Part shown: positions 46,471-58,524 of the stretch, piece by piece | Layout: each line of letters begins with the position of its first letter | Numbering within the stretch: position 1 is the first letter of the stretch | Source of the DNA: Lophius americanus | Taxonomy: Eukaryota; Chordata; Actinopteri; Lophiiformes; Lophiidae | Assembly: GCA_037951165.1 (NCBI GenBank) | Contig: JBBDHG010000051.1 | Location: forward strand, 8,457,501-8,521,500 | Length of the DNA stretch: 64,000 nt | Direction: 5' to 3' | Notes under the pieces: model-generated | The model's database searches: none | Told to the model about the DNA's origin: nothing | Seen by the model: the letters and a program-made list of their open reading frames with translations, nothing else | Translations under genes and position numbers: made by a program

Positions 46471-48359
46471 AGGAGGGGAGTGAGATGTTTGCTGTAATGG
46501 TGGCACTCTTAACGACAAAGTGGAAAAATGCTACACAAGCCTCTGTGGACGCATCAGGACAGGTGGATTGGGAATGAAGGGTACCTGTAGGTAGCGCCAT
46601 GGGCCCATAAATAAACAACAACAGCGAAGCATCACTGCATGAAGATCTGCTAGATACACCTCCATCTCCATCGTCTTGACTGAGCAAAGATTTGATCTGA
46701 TCATTAGATCTGAGAACCAGAAGGATCAGAGGAAGAACCCTAAGCTCCCGCAGAGGAACCTGGAGTCAGAGACCTCCATCATTATAAGCCTGCATGAGAA
46801 CAGACGATTATAAGCCTTGATAAAGTTAATAACACTGACATTGAAGATTCCAAAAGGTTCGGTCTGAAGCAACGGGACTTCAGAAGCTTCTGAGGATTAC
46901 ATGACCTGCTAAATTTGAACCTCCACAGACTTCAGTGCAGACTGCAAAGACCTGCAAACTCATGAACCGAGGCTTCATCATAACTAGTCTCTGTTAGAGA
47001 CACTGTGGTAGCATCTGAAACCCTGTGTCTGATACCCAGATCTCTGCTACCTCACTACGCACCATGTGTGTATCTGATAATCATTAACTGACTACACACC
47101 GAGTGCGTTCCTCTAATACAACTTCTACTAATCTGCACAAGTATTTTAATTCATATTTATATAAGCCTTTGTTGATTGGAATTTTCCCCTTTTTTAAAAA
47201 ATATTTGCATGCAGTTTATTGCTTTATTTTAATATACATGGTATTTCTTTTTTCTTAAATTCTTAATTTTTCTGTCCTGTGTATGTATGTATGTATATAT
47301 ATATATATAAATATATTTATATATATATACTGTATATATGTGTATATATATATATACATATATATGTATATAAATGTGTATATATGATTATATACATATC
47401 TATAAGTATGTATTATTATCTGTCTAGTCCTATGTGGAGATTACAATGCTGACTTTTTGTAGATATAATTAATGAAGGAGAAGGAGGCGGGCGAAGGCAT
47501 TTACGTATTTCTAAATATTTTTATTACAGACTTTTACATATGTTAAAGATTCCTATAGATACTTACATGTTTCTAAATATATTTTTTAAAGACTTCTAAA
47601 AATGTCTACTGAAGATTTGAATGTTTTCTTAATTTTTTTTCTTTTACAGATTTCTACAGACAACTTCAGATTTTTAGCTTCATGCCTAGAGGCATAAAGA
47701 GCAGTAAACAAAGTAAGTAACTACAGATTTCTAATAATATGCACAAATCTTTCCTGATTCTTAGATATTTCTACAGAATTCAACAAATGTCTATAGATTG
47801 CTACAGATAGCTGCAGAGTTTTACAGATTCTTGCTGATTTCTACTGATTTATAAAGATACCTACAGATGTCTACAGATACCTACTATTGAAATCTTTAGA
47901 TTTCAACAGAAATCTGCACACCTGTATTTGTGTTTTTGTGTGAGTGTTTGTTTGTGCAGTATGTAGGAATGACATGTATGAACATGTTGGTCAGCTGTTT
48001 GTGTTAGGTGCATCATGGGAAATGTGTGTGTAATTAGAGCAAAGAGAAACGGTAAAAAGTAAACAAACGTTTTCCTAGAAACTAAAAAAATGAAAATGTT
48101 GAATAACCTTTAAACAGTAATTTTATAAAGTCTCTCATCATGATGTCTGACAGGATTGTATTTTCATATCTTTGTTTTAAAGCCCCAGAAATCGGTTGTT
48201 TTGTTTACGAACAAAGGCATCAGGAGGTCAGAGGTCAAGATCCTACATTCTGCTGTAAGGTATACTGTCACATGACTCCCCTTTTTTTTTTTACAAGTTT
48301 CATGTTTTGTTAACGTGAGGCGTGAGAAGAGGCGGGGCTACAGTGGTTCTGGTTAATCC
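46471..48359. other. Intergenic; no gene recognised
   Basis: Contains a (TA)-rich microsatellite at 47285-47400 and a degenerate 11-13-nt repeat of the CTACAGATTT type at 47520-47890. The remainder is AT-rich unique sequence. Confidence 0.55.
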
Positions 48360-48880
48360 ATAGGGCCAATATCCGTGAAGATATGTACAGTCTGTCCCAC
48401 TTTAGATGCCCTCCATCTGTCTGCCCCCTCACTGAAAAGATCCATTATCATCCTGCTCTCTTTGCAAACGGACGGCTAAGCGGATCGGAACCCCCAAGAC
48501 AGAATTCTAAGGGGCTGGCCCTGCTTTCATGATACAGCAGAGAATCTTCATTCTAACGAGGTTTGAAAATCTGTATTTAGATTCTTTGCATGGAAAACAA
48601 ATGGCGCCGGGTGACTGGGGAGGTGCTCCATTTACCCTACGCTGACTAGCTAATGTGATTGAAGTGGAACCACCTGGCGGGGGGGTCTGTCCCGTCAGCT
48701 GCAGCTGAAGGATGGCGGGGCGGCAAGGACCAGGTGCCGCAGACTCTTTATTGTTGCCATGTAATCGTCCGCTTTGTAGAAGAGGACGGCCTGTGGGCGG
48801 GGATTAAAAAAAGCTATTGCTGTTAGATAGTCCCACTGCCTCGCTGAAATTGTCTCTCCTGTGGGGATTTCTATTTTTCT
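48360..48880. promoter_or_regulatory. Candidate conserved non-coding block
   Basis: Complex, balanced-composition sequence with no open frame. TTTGCAT (POU-like) at 48585-48591 sits beside GGAAAACAAATGG, and CTAATGTGATTGAAG, GCTAAGCGG and other cores are nearby. About 10 kb downstream of insm1. Possible enhancer; inference only. Confidence 0.35.
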
Positions 48881-49194
48881 GTGGGATTTTCAATAAAAAC
48901 TCTGGTGTAAGTTATTATGTGTCATAACAAATTTGTGGAAAATCATCAGTCATTTAAAATGTCATGTGATGAAAACAAAAGATCCTGACACAGATCCCTT
49001 TGGCACACCACTGTCAGAAGCTCTGACACTTTTTCATGGTGCCTCAACTTGTTTGTGATAGTTGTTTTTAGAAAAACATTGCCGTACTCATCAGACTCTC
49101 CTCTTCCTCATCCTTACTTTCAGCAGATCGTGTGACACAAAGCGACCACTACGATGCCATGAAGAGCTCTCAAACCTCCCTCTATCATCTACAA

Positions 49195-49300
49195 AACATG
49201 TGTCAAACCCACATCTGGCCCACAAACACCACAAACACCACAAACACCACAAACACCACAAACACCACAAATACCACAAATACCACAAATACCAAATTCT
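49195..49300. repeat. (CACAAACAC)n repeat grown from a hAT-like end
   Basis: About ten 9-nt units (ACAAACACC, then ACAAATACC). The sequence before the array, ATGTGTCAAACCCACATCTGGCCC, resembles the hAT-like end at 28889. Confidence 0.7.
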
Positions 49301-49654
49301 TGAGTTTCACACCCGTGGTCTACAAGAATACAAGATTTACATTTATTCTACATCTATATACTGTTTTATCTAATGTTACACATTAACCTAATGTTTTATT
49401 CTAATATTCTTTATTTATATCCAGTTCTATTATAATGTTCCACTGATTCTGCTGACCTCAGCCCTTAAACATGAATAATTCATCTAGAGCAGGACAGGAG
49501 AGTTTAGAAGAGGTCTGCGGATCGGGGGTCCTCTGATCCTCTGATCCAGGACAGATGGATTCGGTCTACAGAGAGCTGAGTTTCCAAGACCCTTAGGTTA
49601 TAAGGCTATAGGAGTAAAGCACCTTGTTGTGACCCTGGTGGATCTGATGCAGTG

Positions 49655-49730
49655 AGAAGGAGGAGGAGGAGGAGGAGGAGGAGGAGGAGGAGAAGGAGGA
49701 GGAGGCGGAGGAGGAGGAGGTGAGTGATAA
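49655..49730. repeat. (GGA)n microsatellite
   Basis: Purine tract of GGA/GGAG units, about 70 nt. Confidence 0.9.
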
Positions 49731-50619
49731 TGCCTTCAGGGACTTTCATCCTGCACAGGCTGCCAGGTTACCAACTACAGGAACTGGAGCACTTGAGCTC
49801 CTGTGGGACATGGGGGTCCAGCTGGGCTTGAAGCAGTAGCTTCGGAATGATCCTGCTCCTGGAAGAAAACTAGAGAAGTTGTAGGAAGATCTGGTTCAGG
49901 CTTAAAGGAATGCTGTCCACTTCATATGGGTCCTTATGTCTCCCTGAAGACCAGACTCCATCTGTCCTGGATCAGAGGTCATGTGACCTAGAATCCTTCA
50001 GACCTGTCTGTGATATGTCTGTGTGTCTGTGGTAATTTTATGTATTTTAAATCATTCTTCTTTTATTGAAAGTCCTTAAACCTTTTCTTTTACCTTTTGG
50101 TATTATGGGATGTCGGTGAATGACAAGAACAGCCTTAACAGCAAGATTATCTAAGACTATTGGATTTCAGCCGAGGGACTTTGGGTCCCTTTGGGAGAAA
50201 CATGAGGAAACTAAAAAAAATCAAATTCATCAAAATCATCAGCCAATCAGATCATGTTATGTCGACCGAATTCTCTCTGATAACATCAGGATGACGATCT
50301 AATGAGCCAATGAGAAGAACAAACTACTCTCAGTGTTTTCTGCTCTCAGTCTGCAGTAAAAACTCATTTGAAATGCCTGTTATTTTAGATTACAAAAAAT
50401 GTATTTCATCAAGTATTTAATTGACTAACTTACTGAGATATGTCGTTTTAATTTACTGTAGCTTGTACCTCCTACTGTCCCATACTTGTTAACGGGAGGC
50501 CAATCTGGTCTGTTTAGGTTAGATGGACGCACAGCTACAAATGAAAGTTGAGATCAGTACCAGAACCAGAACCGTAAGATTCAGGACCTTAAATGGACCT
50601 GTTGATGTGACTGGTCTAA

Positions 50620-51020
50620 TTGCATGGTCAGGATGATTTTCTCTCTTAAATCAACATGGCGCTGTTGGCTCGGCTCATGGAACACACCATGATCAGAGTG
50701 CTGATGAAGAGCCAGAGAAGGTCCCAGAGGTCCAATTAAGACGCCACAGTTCCTCTCACCACTGTCAACAGCGTGCCGGAGCAAGAGCTCACTGACCCTC
50801 AGGGAGCCATGACATTCTCCTCGTTTCTCTAATGATCTCGGTGAGAAGGCCCACGTTGCTGCCGGCATGTGGACTGGTGCTCTGTTCGGCACCTCTGCGT
50901 CTTGGCGCCGCCTCAGCACGAACCGTTCCTGCTGGTCCCAAAAGAACGCCTAATGAGACACACGGGGGATTGCGTGCCCAGACAGTGCAGATGATCACAT
51001 GATCTGAGGTTCTCTTGTTT
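50620..51020. promoter_or_regulatory. Non-repetitive GC-richer block, possible CNE
   Basis: Complex sequence lacking repeats, with CCAATTAAGACGCC and CTCTAATGATCTCGG homeodomain-like cores. Overlapping minus-strand open frames show no domain. Nature uncertain. Confidence 0.25.
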
Positions 51021-51689
51021 TTAAGAGTCGGACTGGAGGACATCTAGAATTCCTCTCCTCTTCAGGGTACCTTATGAAGGCGGGAACACATCTTCCCACC
51101 AGTCATGACCTCAGGAAACTCAAACTCCATCTCATCAGGCGGCATCTTTTCCCCAACTCAGATGGAGTGCCCCCCTTTTTCCTCCAAAGCCTCAGATGTT
51201 TCTCCTTCAGAAGAAGTCAGAGGTCAGTGGCAGGCAGAGGGAGTGTGGTGGTCTATGAACCTGAGCTTTCTTCAAGGACTCACTTCTATGATGACCCAAA
51301 ACACCCTGTTCCCATGGAAACCGAAGACTCAAATCTGGTTTAAAACTCAGAAAACCTTTTAAATCAGTCTCTCTATGCAGGTGTGTTGGTAGTAAATTGG
51401 CTTTTATCAATAAAACAGCCCTCAGGATGACTCATCACGTTTTCCCATTATGCACTTCAGTTTGACGACAGCTATTCTCCTGTCAGCGGTTTTGATGGTT
51501 TGTGGAGTCCTCATCCGTTCAGTAACCATGAACCTGTGGGTCTTTAACTTTCACAAACTACGTGACAACTTTGATGGTTAAATACTCACTTTTATCAGTG
51601 TTACACTAAGTTTACAATGGTTTTCCCTTAAAAATGTCCTAGAATGGTAAGTCCGATCATCTAAATATTCTTCTAATGCCCACACCCTC

Positions 51690-51805
51690 AACCTCTGCTG
51701 TCCCGGCCACCGGCCTCTAGTGCCCTGGCTGCTGGCCTCCCCCTGTCCTCACTACTGGCCTTTACTGCCCCCTCGTCATTGGCCTCTACTGGACTCTAAG
51801 GTGAC
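51690..51805. repeat. Minisatellite, about 27-nt unit
   Basis: Four or five units of GGCCTCTACTGCCCCCTCGTC and variants. Confidence 0.65.
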
Positions 51806-52779
51806 ATCATCGGTGATGCTCAGCATAAATCACCTTGATCCAGATTCTGGTCAGCCCTTATTTTTAGGCTAAATATTGGTGGTGCTTGTTGCTTCCTGTA
51901 TTGATGTCATCAGTCAGTCCTGATGTTATGGTGACCAGAACCTTGGCCCCACCCTCAGGTGGTCCTGGTCCAGGTTCTTTTCAGAGATCCGCTATGCCTG
52001 TGTCATGTTGTGCCAGCGTGACAGACCGCTGCTCATCCTGACAGCCTGCTGCTGTCACCCAGAGCCCCAGGAGTCCCTGTTGGCCATGGAAACTTGATCC
52101 CCATCCAGGCACCACATTTGTCAGCTTCCCCGCCTCCACCTGCTAGCTCTCTGATGGCTTTTCATCAGGGAGTCAGATGCCATAGGTGTGACCAACGACT
52201 GAGGAGAATCCCCACCGTTTGCCTCCATCATGAGTTTAACAAATATCACTATAACTTCTCATTTAATCAAAATCACAGAATCCAGTTTTAGACATTATCT
52301 CCAAATGTGTGATCACAGCGTATCCACGCCACACTGACCTCTGACACAGACAGGATTTTATATCCTTCAAAATAAACCTGATACCGACAGAAAGAATGAC
52401 CTTTTACCTGAGAGCATGTTTACAGCTTGATTTTGTTTGTTAACTAGTTCAGGATTACTCTGATTAATCTTCCTCATTCACAGAGATTACTAATGAAGCG
52501 CTTTAAATACAAAAAAAATTGTATTACCTTATAAAGTGATAAAAAAATGTTTAAAGCCTTTTGTTATATGCATAACTTGTGCGATTGTGGCTTTTCAAGA
52601 CTGATGGTTTGGCTACATGCCTATTCAACAAACAGCGCCATCAAGATCGTCCCTGGTTATTTCATAGCTGAGGTTGAGACATCCTCAACACTGGATGAAT
52701 CGTCTCCAGGAGCCGAAGGACAGTGACTGCTTCTGATCAGACTTCTTATAAACACAATATGTTATAACGTAGGAACTAG

Positions 52780-52835
<56 letters not shown>

Positions 52836-53310
52836 AGAGGAAGGGGGGGACGAGAGAATAAGAGAAAAAGGGGGAGTGGAGGAAGAGAAGAAAGAGTCCG
52901 AGTTAGTGAAGGGGGAAGTACATGTTCTTCAAAAAACAAACCCTGTTTGCCTTGTTTTCTTTCTAATTACACTTCCCACAGCCAATACTGACACAGTCTA
53001 TCATAAACCTGCTACCTGATTCTCACACAGAACAGCACTCATTAAACTTCAAAAGCAGATGTTTTCTCCTCACAGAGAACTAAAACAAAATAAACTCACC
53101 CACCGATTACCTTATAACATGATTGTAAATTTAGTGGAAACTCACCTGTCAATCATTTGTGGATACAAAATATCATCAGTTGTACATAGTTTAACTGTAG
53201 CTTACTTTTCAAAATGTCACCTTAAACACCACTTTTCATTTTTCAGGAACAGAATTTTGTTCCAAGAAGTAGGAAAACATGACATTAATCTTTAATCTCA
53301 CTGGTATTTT
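51806..53310. other. Intergenic; no gene recognised
   Basis: Includes a (GA)n microsatellite at 52780-52832 followed by purine-rich DNA; the associated open frame is an artefact of the repeat. Confidence 0.6.
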
Positions 53311-53359
53311 TCATTAACAGGAAGAGCTGTAGCAAGTCGCAAATTTGTGGAATACCTAG

Positions 53360-53632
53360 GTCATCCGCCGCAGTGGCAATGCAGTAGCTTTATGCGGACG
53401 TCCAATTCTAATGTACACTATCCCTCAACTATTTGGAAGACGAGATCACATAAAAGATGTCTCTCAGGAATCAGTTGATGCTTGTGAAGAAGAATGCCAA
53501 CAGAGGGGACCTTATCCCTGTGATGAAACACTATTCAGTCTGTGTTGCTCACACACCACACACCACACCAAAGCAGATGAAGACATAGAGCTCTACCTCT
53601 TCTTACGGGCAAACATATTGAGGAATATATGA
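53360..53632 (+). pseudogene. C-terminal fragment like teleost integrase-core proteins
   Basis: Open frame reading CGRPILMYTIPQLFGRRDHI...EEECQQRGPYPCDETLFSLCC...LYLFLRANI, ending in a stop at 53632. The pattern G-R-P-x-x-M-Y-x-x-P ... E-C ... P-C-D-E ... L-C-C resembles the cysteine-bearing tail that follows the integrase catalytic core in multi-copy, transposon-derived proteins of fish. The frame opens after a CCTAG that may be a splice acceptor. No integrase D-D-E core lies upstream in the window, so it is partial or 5'-deleted. Recognition is from memory and weak. Confidence 0.35.
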
Positions 53633-55229
53633 ATTGAAACCAAGACATCTGGATAACTAATGGTCTACATAATATTAACTATTTTGTATTGTTTTTTTTT
53701 ACATACTTTTATGATAAATATCAGAGGCATTTTGTTTTTTATTTAGTTGGAAAGAAATAGTCTCCAAAACTATTATCTTTTAAAGTGGGGCCTTATCTCT
53801 GATGTTAACAATAAGTTCCAAATGGCGGTATGTTCATGTAATATTGTGTCCCCCTTGTTTTGAGAAAGGTCCTCGCTGTTGTGGATCAACCTAGGAGTGG
53901 GGGACAAATAAAAGAGTATGACTTTGTTTTTTTATCTAGATGTTCCTTGATGCTGGTATAGAGTCTGATATGTAATACGAATCGTGAAGACCGCCAAATT
54001 CAATTGTGTGTACAGTTTTTTTGATGAATCTGGATCAGAAATGTGTGAATATTCAGTCTAAAAAATCATTTTAGTCAAATTGTATATAAAATGAATTTGG
54101 TTCTTATACTAACGGGGTCACTAAAATAGCATCAATGGGATGTAAGAATAGCAGAAGTGCTTTACCGAGGTATTAGATGCACGTGAGTGTATAGTTTTGT
54201 TCACTGATACCACATGACTTCTGCCACAGAAAAGGGAAACTCAACACTCTCAACCTGTGGCCTCATTTTTGCATTTCTCTAAATACAGGGTTTGCATCCC
54301 CCATTTTCATTTCCGCAATATAAAATAGAAATGTCCTCACCCCTGATACCAAAAAAAGCTGTTGACCCTTATATTCTCCAAGGTTGTGTAAAATGTGTTA
54401 CTTTACATATGTTCTTTAACTAAAAGCTAATACAAGACCCATTTATTGACACTTGACAAATAAACAATGTTGTCTACCAAATTTCTTCTTTTAAATTATG
54501 CAAACCTGAAGGAAGATAAATGAAAGTTTCCACTTGACCAAAAAGAAAACATTGAAAGGATTTACATTTGAAAGTAACTTTGAATTTTTTGCCATTTCCC
54601 CATGGAAACTGAGGCAGAGCAGGTACCCCAATAGTGGCGTGTCCCACTAACAAGAGACAAAAAACAAAGCAGAGGCTTCCATGAAGACCATTATAATAAA
54701 CAAAAATGTGCCCAAAACAACTTATGCAATAGGGGTATTAACAAATGTCAGCACTCCACCTACCAACACCTCATTGTAGCGCACAATAAAACCCAACGGG
54801 CTTTCGCAGAACACATTTGGCATAGTAGCTGTGTCTTTACAGCTTTAAATGTGCACCTGCTGCTCTCAAGCTCTGACAGGTGCTCTGCTGCTTCGTTACA
54901 ACATTTCTCCAACAGTGCCCTCAACAACAAAACAGCGAGATCTATCCTGCTTTTGAAGCACATAATAACATGAAACTTCAATCAAGCTGTTGTTAAAAAT
55001 ATTCAGGAGCCTTTTCCTCTCCTCCATGTAAACAATCTGCATTTAAAATTAACAAATTAATTCTCCTTTGTGATGCCAATTTTGTCACCATAGGTACATG
55101 ATCTCACCAAAATTTCTCAACTTCACTTATTCTTGTCTTTGCCATGTAGAATGGATCTTAACAACACTTTTCTTGAATCATTTATATAATATATTATATT
55201 ATCTAAGCTCTGGTGATCTTATAGGAGCT

Positions 55230-55962
55230 GTTTGTGACTAGTATACTGTCCATCTCAGTGCGTAGTTTGGGTAGGAAGGGTACGTCCATGGCAGTTCCAG
55301 AACTGGTCCACAGATATGTGCTATTGGTCGTCTTCCCAATCCATCTTCTGGTGTGAAAAAGTCCTCTGGTCGATATAAATAACATCTGACCCAGTGACAA
55401 AACTCAACATCCTTCTGAGTCCTCTGACGTCCAGCATCTTCAAAATCTTTCTTTTTGTTGGCTTTTTTCCCTCGTACATTCTTGGGACATCTTGTGGGCT
55501 CCTAAATGCTTCTTTAAATGAATTGCCAGCAATTAATGACATTTTTTCTGCTGCATATCCTGGCTTTTGAATCGACTGCTTGTGGGCCAAGCAGAACGGG
55601 CTTGAACTGGCTGATCATCTCCTCCGGAAGATTGACCCGTGAAGTTTTATGGTGACACAAAGAACATCACATGAGGCTGTAGAATTACTTGCCACACCTA
55701 GGGATGATGCGTCTGGGGTAGTGAGCACTCTGCTTGAGGGAAGTGTGATGGATGTGATGACCATCTCATCTCCTTCAAAGTGCCGACTAGGTTCATGTTT
55801 CAATGTGTCATCCAGTTGACAAGACAGGGTTTCACCAAGGAAGGGGCCAAACATCACCCCCGATGTGTCGGATAATGCATCTGCTTCAAGCTCTCTCAAA
55901 TCTTCTGACTCAATGATAACAGTTTCAGCAACTTGCACATTTTCTTTATGTACACGTGCCAT
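55230..55962 (-). pseudogene. HECT-type E3 ubiquitin ligase domain, frameshifted fragment
   Basis: Minus-strand pieces of a HECT C-lobe: RGLRRMLSFVTGSDVI (about 55365-55415), then in another frame PEDGLGRRPIAHICGPVLEL (about 55290-55350) and PWTYPSYPNY, ending at a stop at 55238. The family pattern F-V-T-G-S ... R-R-P-x-A-H-T-C-x-x-x-L-E-L-P is clear, and the active-site cysteine is encoded at 55310-55312. One frameshift separates the two halves. The upstream open frame 55615-55962 may be an earlier exon (acidic, with MFGPFLGETLS). Multi-copy G2E3-like HECT genes of fish are the nearest relatives I can name. Probably dead. Confidence 0.55.
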
Positions 55963-56892
55963 TTGTTAGCCATAAAGTCAATGATTGTGGCATCAATCTG
56001 TAAAAACACATGTAATTGTTTCAACTCAAAGAAAAAAACTGGAAAACACCTGCAACAATCCTCCACAGCACACACGCATGCACACACCCTCAAAAGTGAA
56101 AGACAGGGACCATTGCTTGGACCAAGCATTTTTCGCTTATGTTTGCAAGTTCGACTCGTCTTTTTTTTATATGACTATGGCCTTTAAGTCTGTTGACCGC
56201 CTATTCAAAAAAAAAAAAAATTCTCCCTTAAATTTTTGAGCAGGTTAATAGTTAATGAAACGTCCTTTTGCAGGTACTTTCTGTGTTCAGGAATTAGGAG
56301 CACTTTGATTGGTCTCATAATAACTACTGGAGTTACCTAATTGCTTATTTAACGTGTTAACTGTGTTGTTTGAATACATTTAACCACCATGATCACTCAA
56401 ATCTGTATGCGTTAATCCAGAACCCTAACCCAACCCGTGACACATCCATTTAACATATTATATTGGATGATGTATCTAAACCGCTGGAGCTTTCCAAGGT
56501 GCTGATACTCTTTCCACAGCACCTTCCTCCTCGTTACTCCTAAACCGAATTTCCGGAGAAGGAATGAACTCTTCATCAAATTTGTGATCTTTCTGTTGTT
56601 TACTCTCTCAAACCATACAATGTGGGTTAGGTTGGAAGGTAGATTATTGCACTATTGCACATAGTATTTCTGTGGGGCATTAAAGAAATTAAATGCCTTG
56701 CATGGGGTCCTGCTGCATACTGATTTGTAAATCCATAACTGTTAAAGATCTTTTTCCACTGAATGGTTCAAAGTTGGCCATTGTGAAGCTTATTTGAAAC
56801 TGCAGTTACAAAAGTGACTGTTAAATCATAAGACAGACATTCATACTATGCTAAATCTAATATTTTTTTGGTATAAAGTAATTTCTTTAAGG

Positions 56893-56967
56893 CACGTTAA
56901 TGCAGCAGTAATAATCGTCTAGCCCCGACGTTAGGGGCTAGACGAAAATTCTCACGTTATTACGTGA
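56893..56967. repeat. Inverted repeat with perfect 11-bp stem
   Basis: CGTCTAGCCCC at 56916-56926, a 7-nt loop, and the exact reverse complement at 56934-56944. The flanks keep partial complementarity (AATAATCGTCT against AATTTTCGTCT), and CACGTTA occurs on the left with CACGTTATTACGTG on the right. Looks like a tiny MITE or transposon end pair. Confidence 0.65.
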
Positions 56968-57125
56968 TATTGAATTTCTTTTTAATGTTTCTGGCATGAC
57001 AACAAAGCCCTTCCGTAGATTACAGATTAAAGGGCTGAAGTATCCAAATATCAGGTGAGAACACATTATGATTGAAAGCAAAGAAGACATGAAACACAGC
57101 ATCAAATCTTTGTCTTCATTTGGCT

Positions 57126-57131
57126 TTTATT
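57126..57131 (-). promoter_or_regulatory. Candidate poly(A) signal of insm1
   Basis: AATAAA on the minus strand, about 1.4 kb after the insm1 stop codon. Other AATAAA copies lie nearer (57350-57375), so the real end may be earlier. Confidence 0.35.
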
Positions 57132-57829
57132 TTTCTGGGACATTTAGCAAAAACACTACAGAAATATACAGAAATAAATTACAAACTACAAAATGAATAA
57201 AATGATTATTGTATTCAGTCGTTATAGTTCTAATTATTATTTTTATTATTATTCTAAGTTAATCACGCCGTTCTAATGGATGAATTACAGTTAGAACAAG
57301 GAGTTAAATTACTTCATATACAGACAGATGAATAACTTAAAGCAACAATTTAATAAATAAATAAATAAATAAAGTACATTTTGAATGCAGAAGGCTTTAA
57401 AAATATTCATCAAAATAAACCACAATAAAATAAAAACATCCTTTTAAGGTAGGTTTCACTCTAAGCTTGCTACGCTAGCTTTTCCTCCCAACTATTAGCC
57501 ACTATGCTAGCGTTTCCTCCCAGCCATGTTATGTTAAAGCTTATCCGTCATACGCCTCTCTCCCTTAAGTTTTGGAGCTAAAAACTCTTGTGCAGAGACA
57601 CTAGAAAATACATTAACAGTCTAAATGTTTGAACCAACAACCTACTGCACTGTCATTCGGGCAAGGCACTGAAATCTTGCCTGACCTCTGACCTCAAGCA
57701 ATAACACAGCCTTAAAAAACAATACTGTTCTTTCTATAAGTCAAAACATTGGAATATTTTTAATGTTATAATGGGAAGTATGGAAGCTCATTATTGCCGA
57801 ATCTGATGACAAAAGACGCAATATGAAGG

Positions 57830-58190
57830 CTTAACAAGAAACTTCCAAAATGACGAGAAACTTGCTAAAATTGACAAAAGACTTTGTGACAAAAATCGGG
57901 AGTTTCCAAAAATAACGAGGAACATTGTCGAAAATATGGAGAAACTATCTAAAAATAACAAGAAGCTTTGTGAAAATGATGAGACTTTCTGAAAATAACA
58001 AGAAACGATCTGAAAACGATAAGAAACCTTTTGAAAAAAACGATAAAGTTTTTAAAAATAACGAATAACTTTCTGAAAATAATGAGAAGCTAACTAAAAA
58101 TAACCGGCAGCTTCCTGGAAATAAGATACTTCCTGAAAAAAATGAGAAACTCTGGAAATAAGAAAAACCTTCTAAAAGTATGAAGATTGA
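57830..58190. repeat. Degenerate tandem repeat in the insm1 3' flank
   Basis: About fifteen units of roughly 22-25 nt built on GAAACTTTCTGAAAATAACAA. Strongly purine-skewed on the plus strand, so the insm1 transcript would be U/C-rich here. Confidence 0.7.
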
Positions 58191-58466
58191 AATAATATAT
58201 AATAAACTGTTAATATTAAATCAAAAAGTCTCAGATGAATGGGAATTTCCCAAATCAACCTAATGTTTCTCAAACTAACGACAAATTTTCTATAATTTCT
58301 TAAAAAGGTTGCAAAAACAATGATTTCTGTCTCAAAAACAAAAATCAGTCCTTAAACGATTAAAACATTTTTGTATGAAAATGCTAATTGTTTTTGTTGA
58401 GCCACCATCCTTCAATCTTCAATCTTTTAACCAACCACCAACCCTACATGAATAGAACCCATGTAG

Positions 58467-58467
<1 letters not shown>

Positions 58468-58499
<32 letters not shown>

Positions 58500-58500
58500 A
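58468..58500. repeat. (TG)n microsatellite just after the insm1 stop
   Basis: About fifteen GT units 25-55 nt downstream of the insm1 stop codon, hence (CA)n in the insm1 3'UTR. Confidence 0.9.
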
Positions 58501-58524
58501 GAGACCATCCATGGGACTGGGTGG

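Noticed and set aside
49205..49290. CRISPR-like direct repeats
   Set aside because: Contiguous 9-nt units without spacers in a vertebrate genome; an ordinary tandem repeat.
52685..52939. Leucine/serine-rich minus-strand protein
   Set aside because: Product of translating a (GA)n microsatellite and adjacent purine tract.
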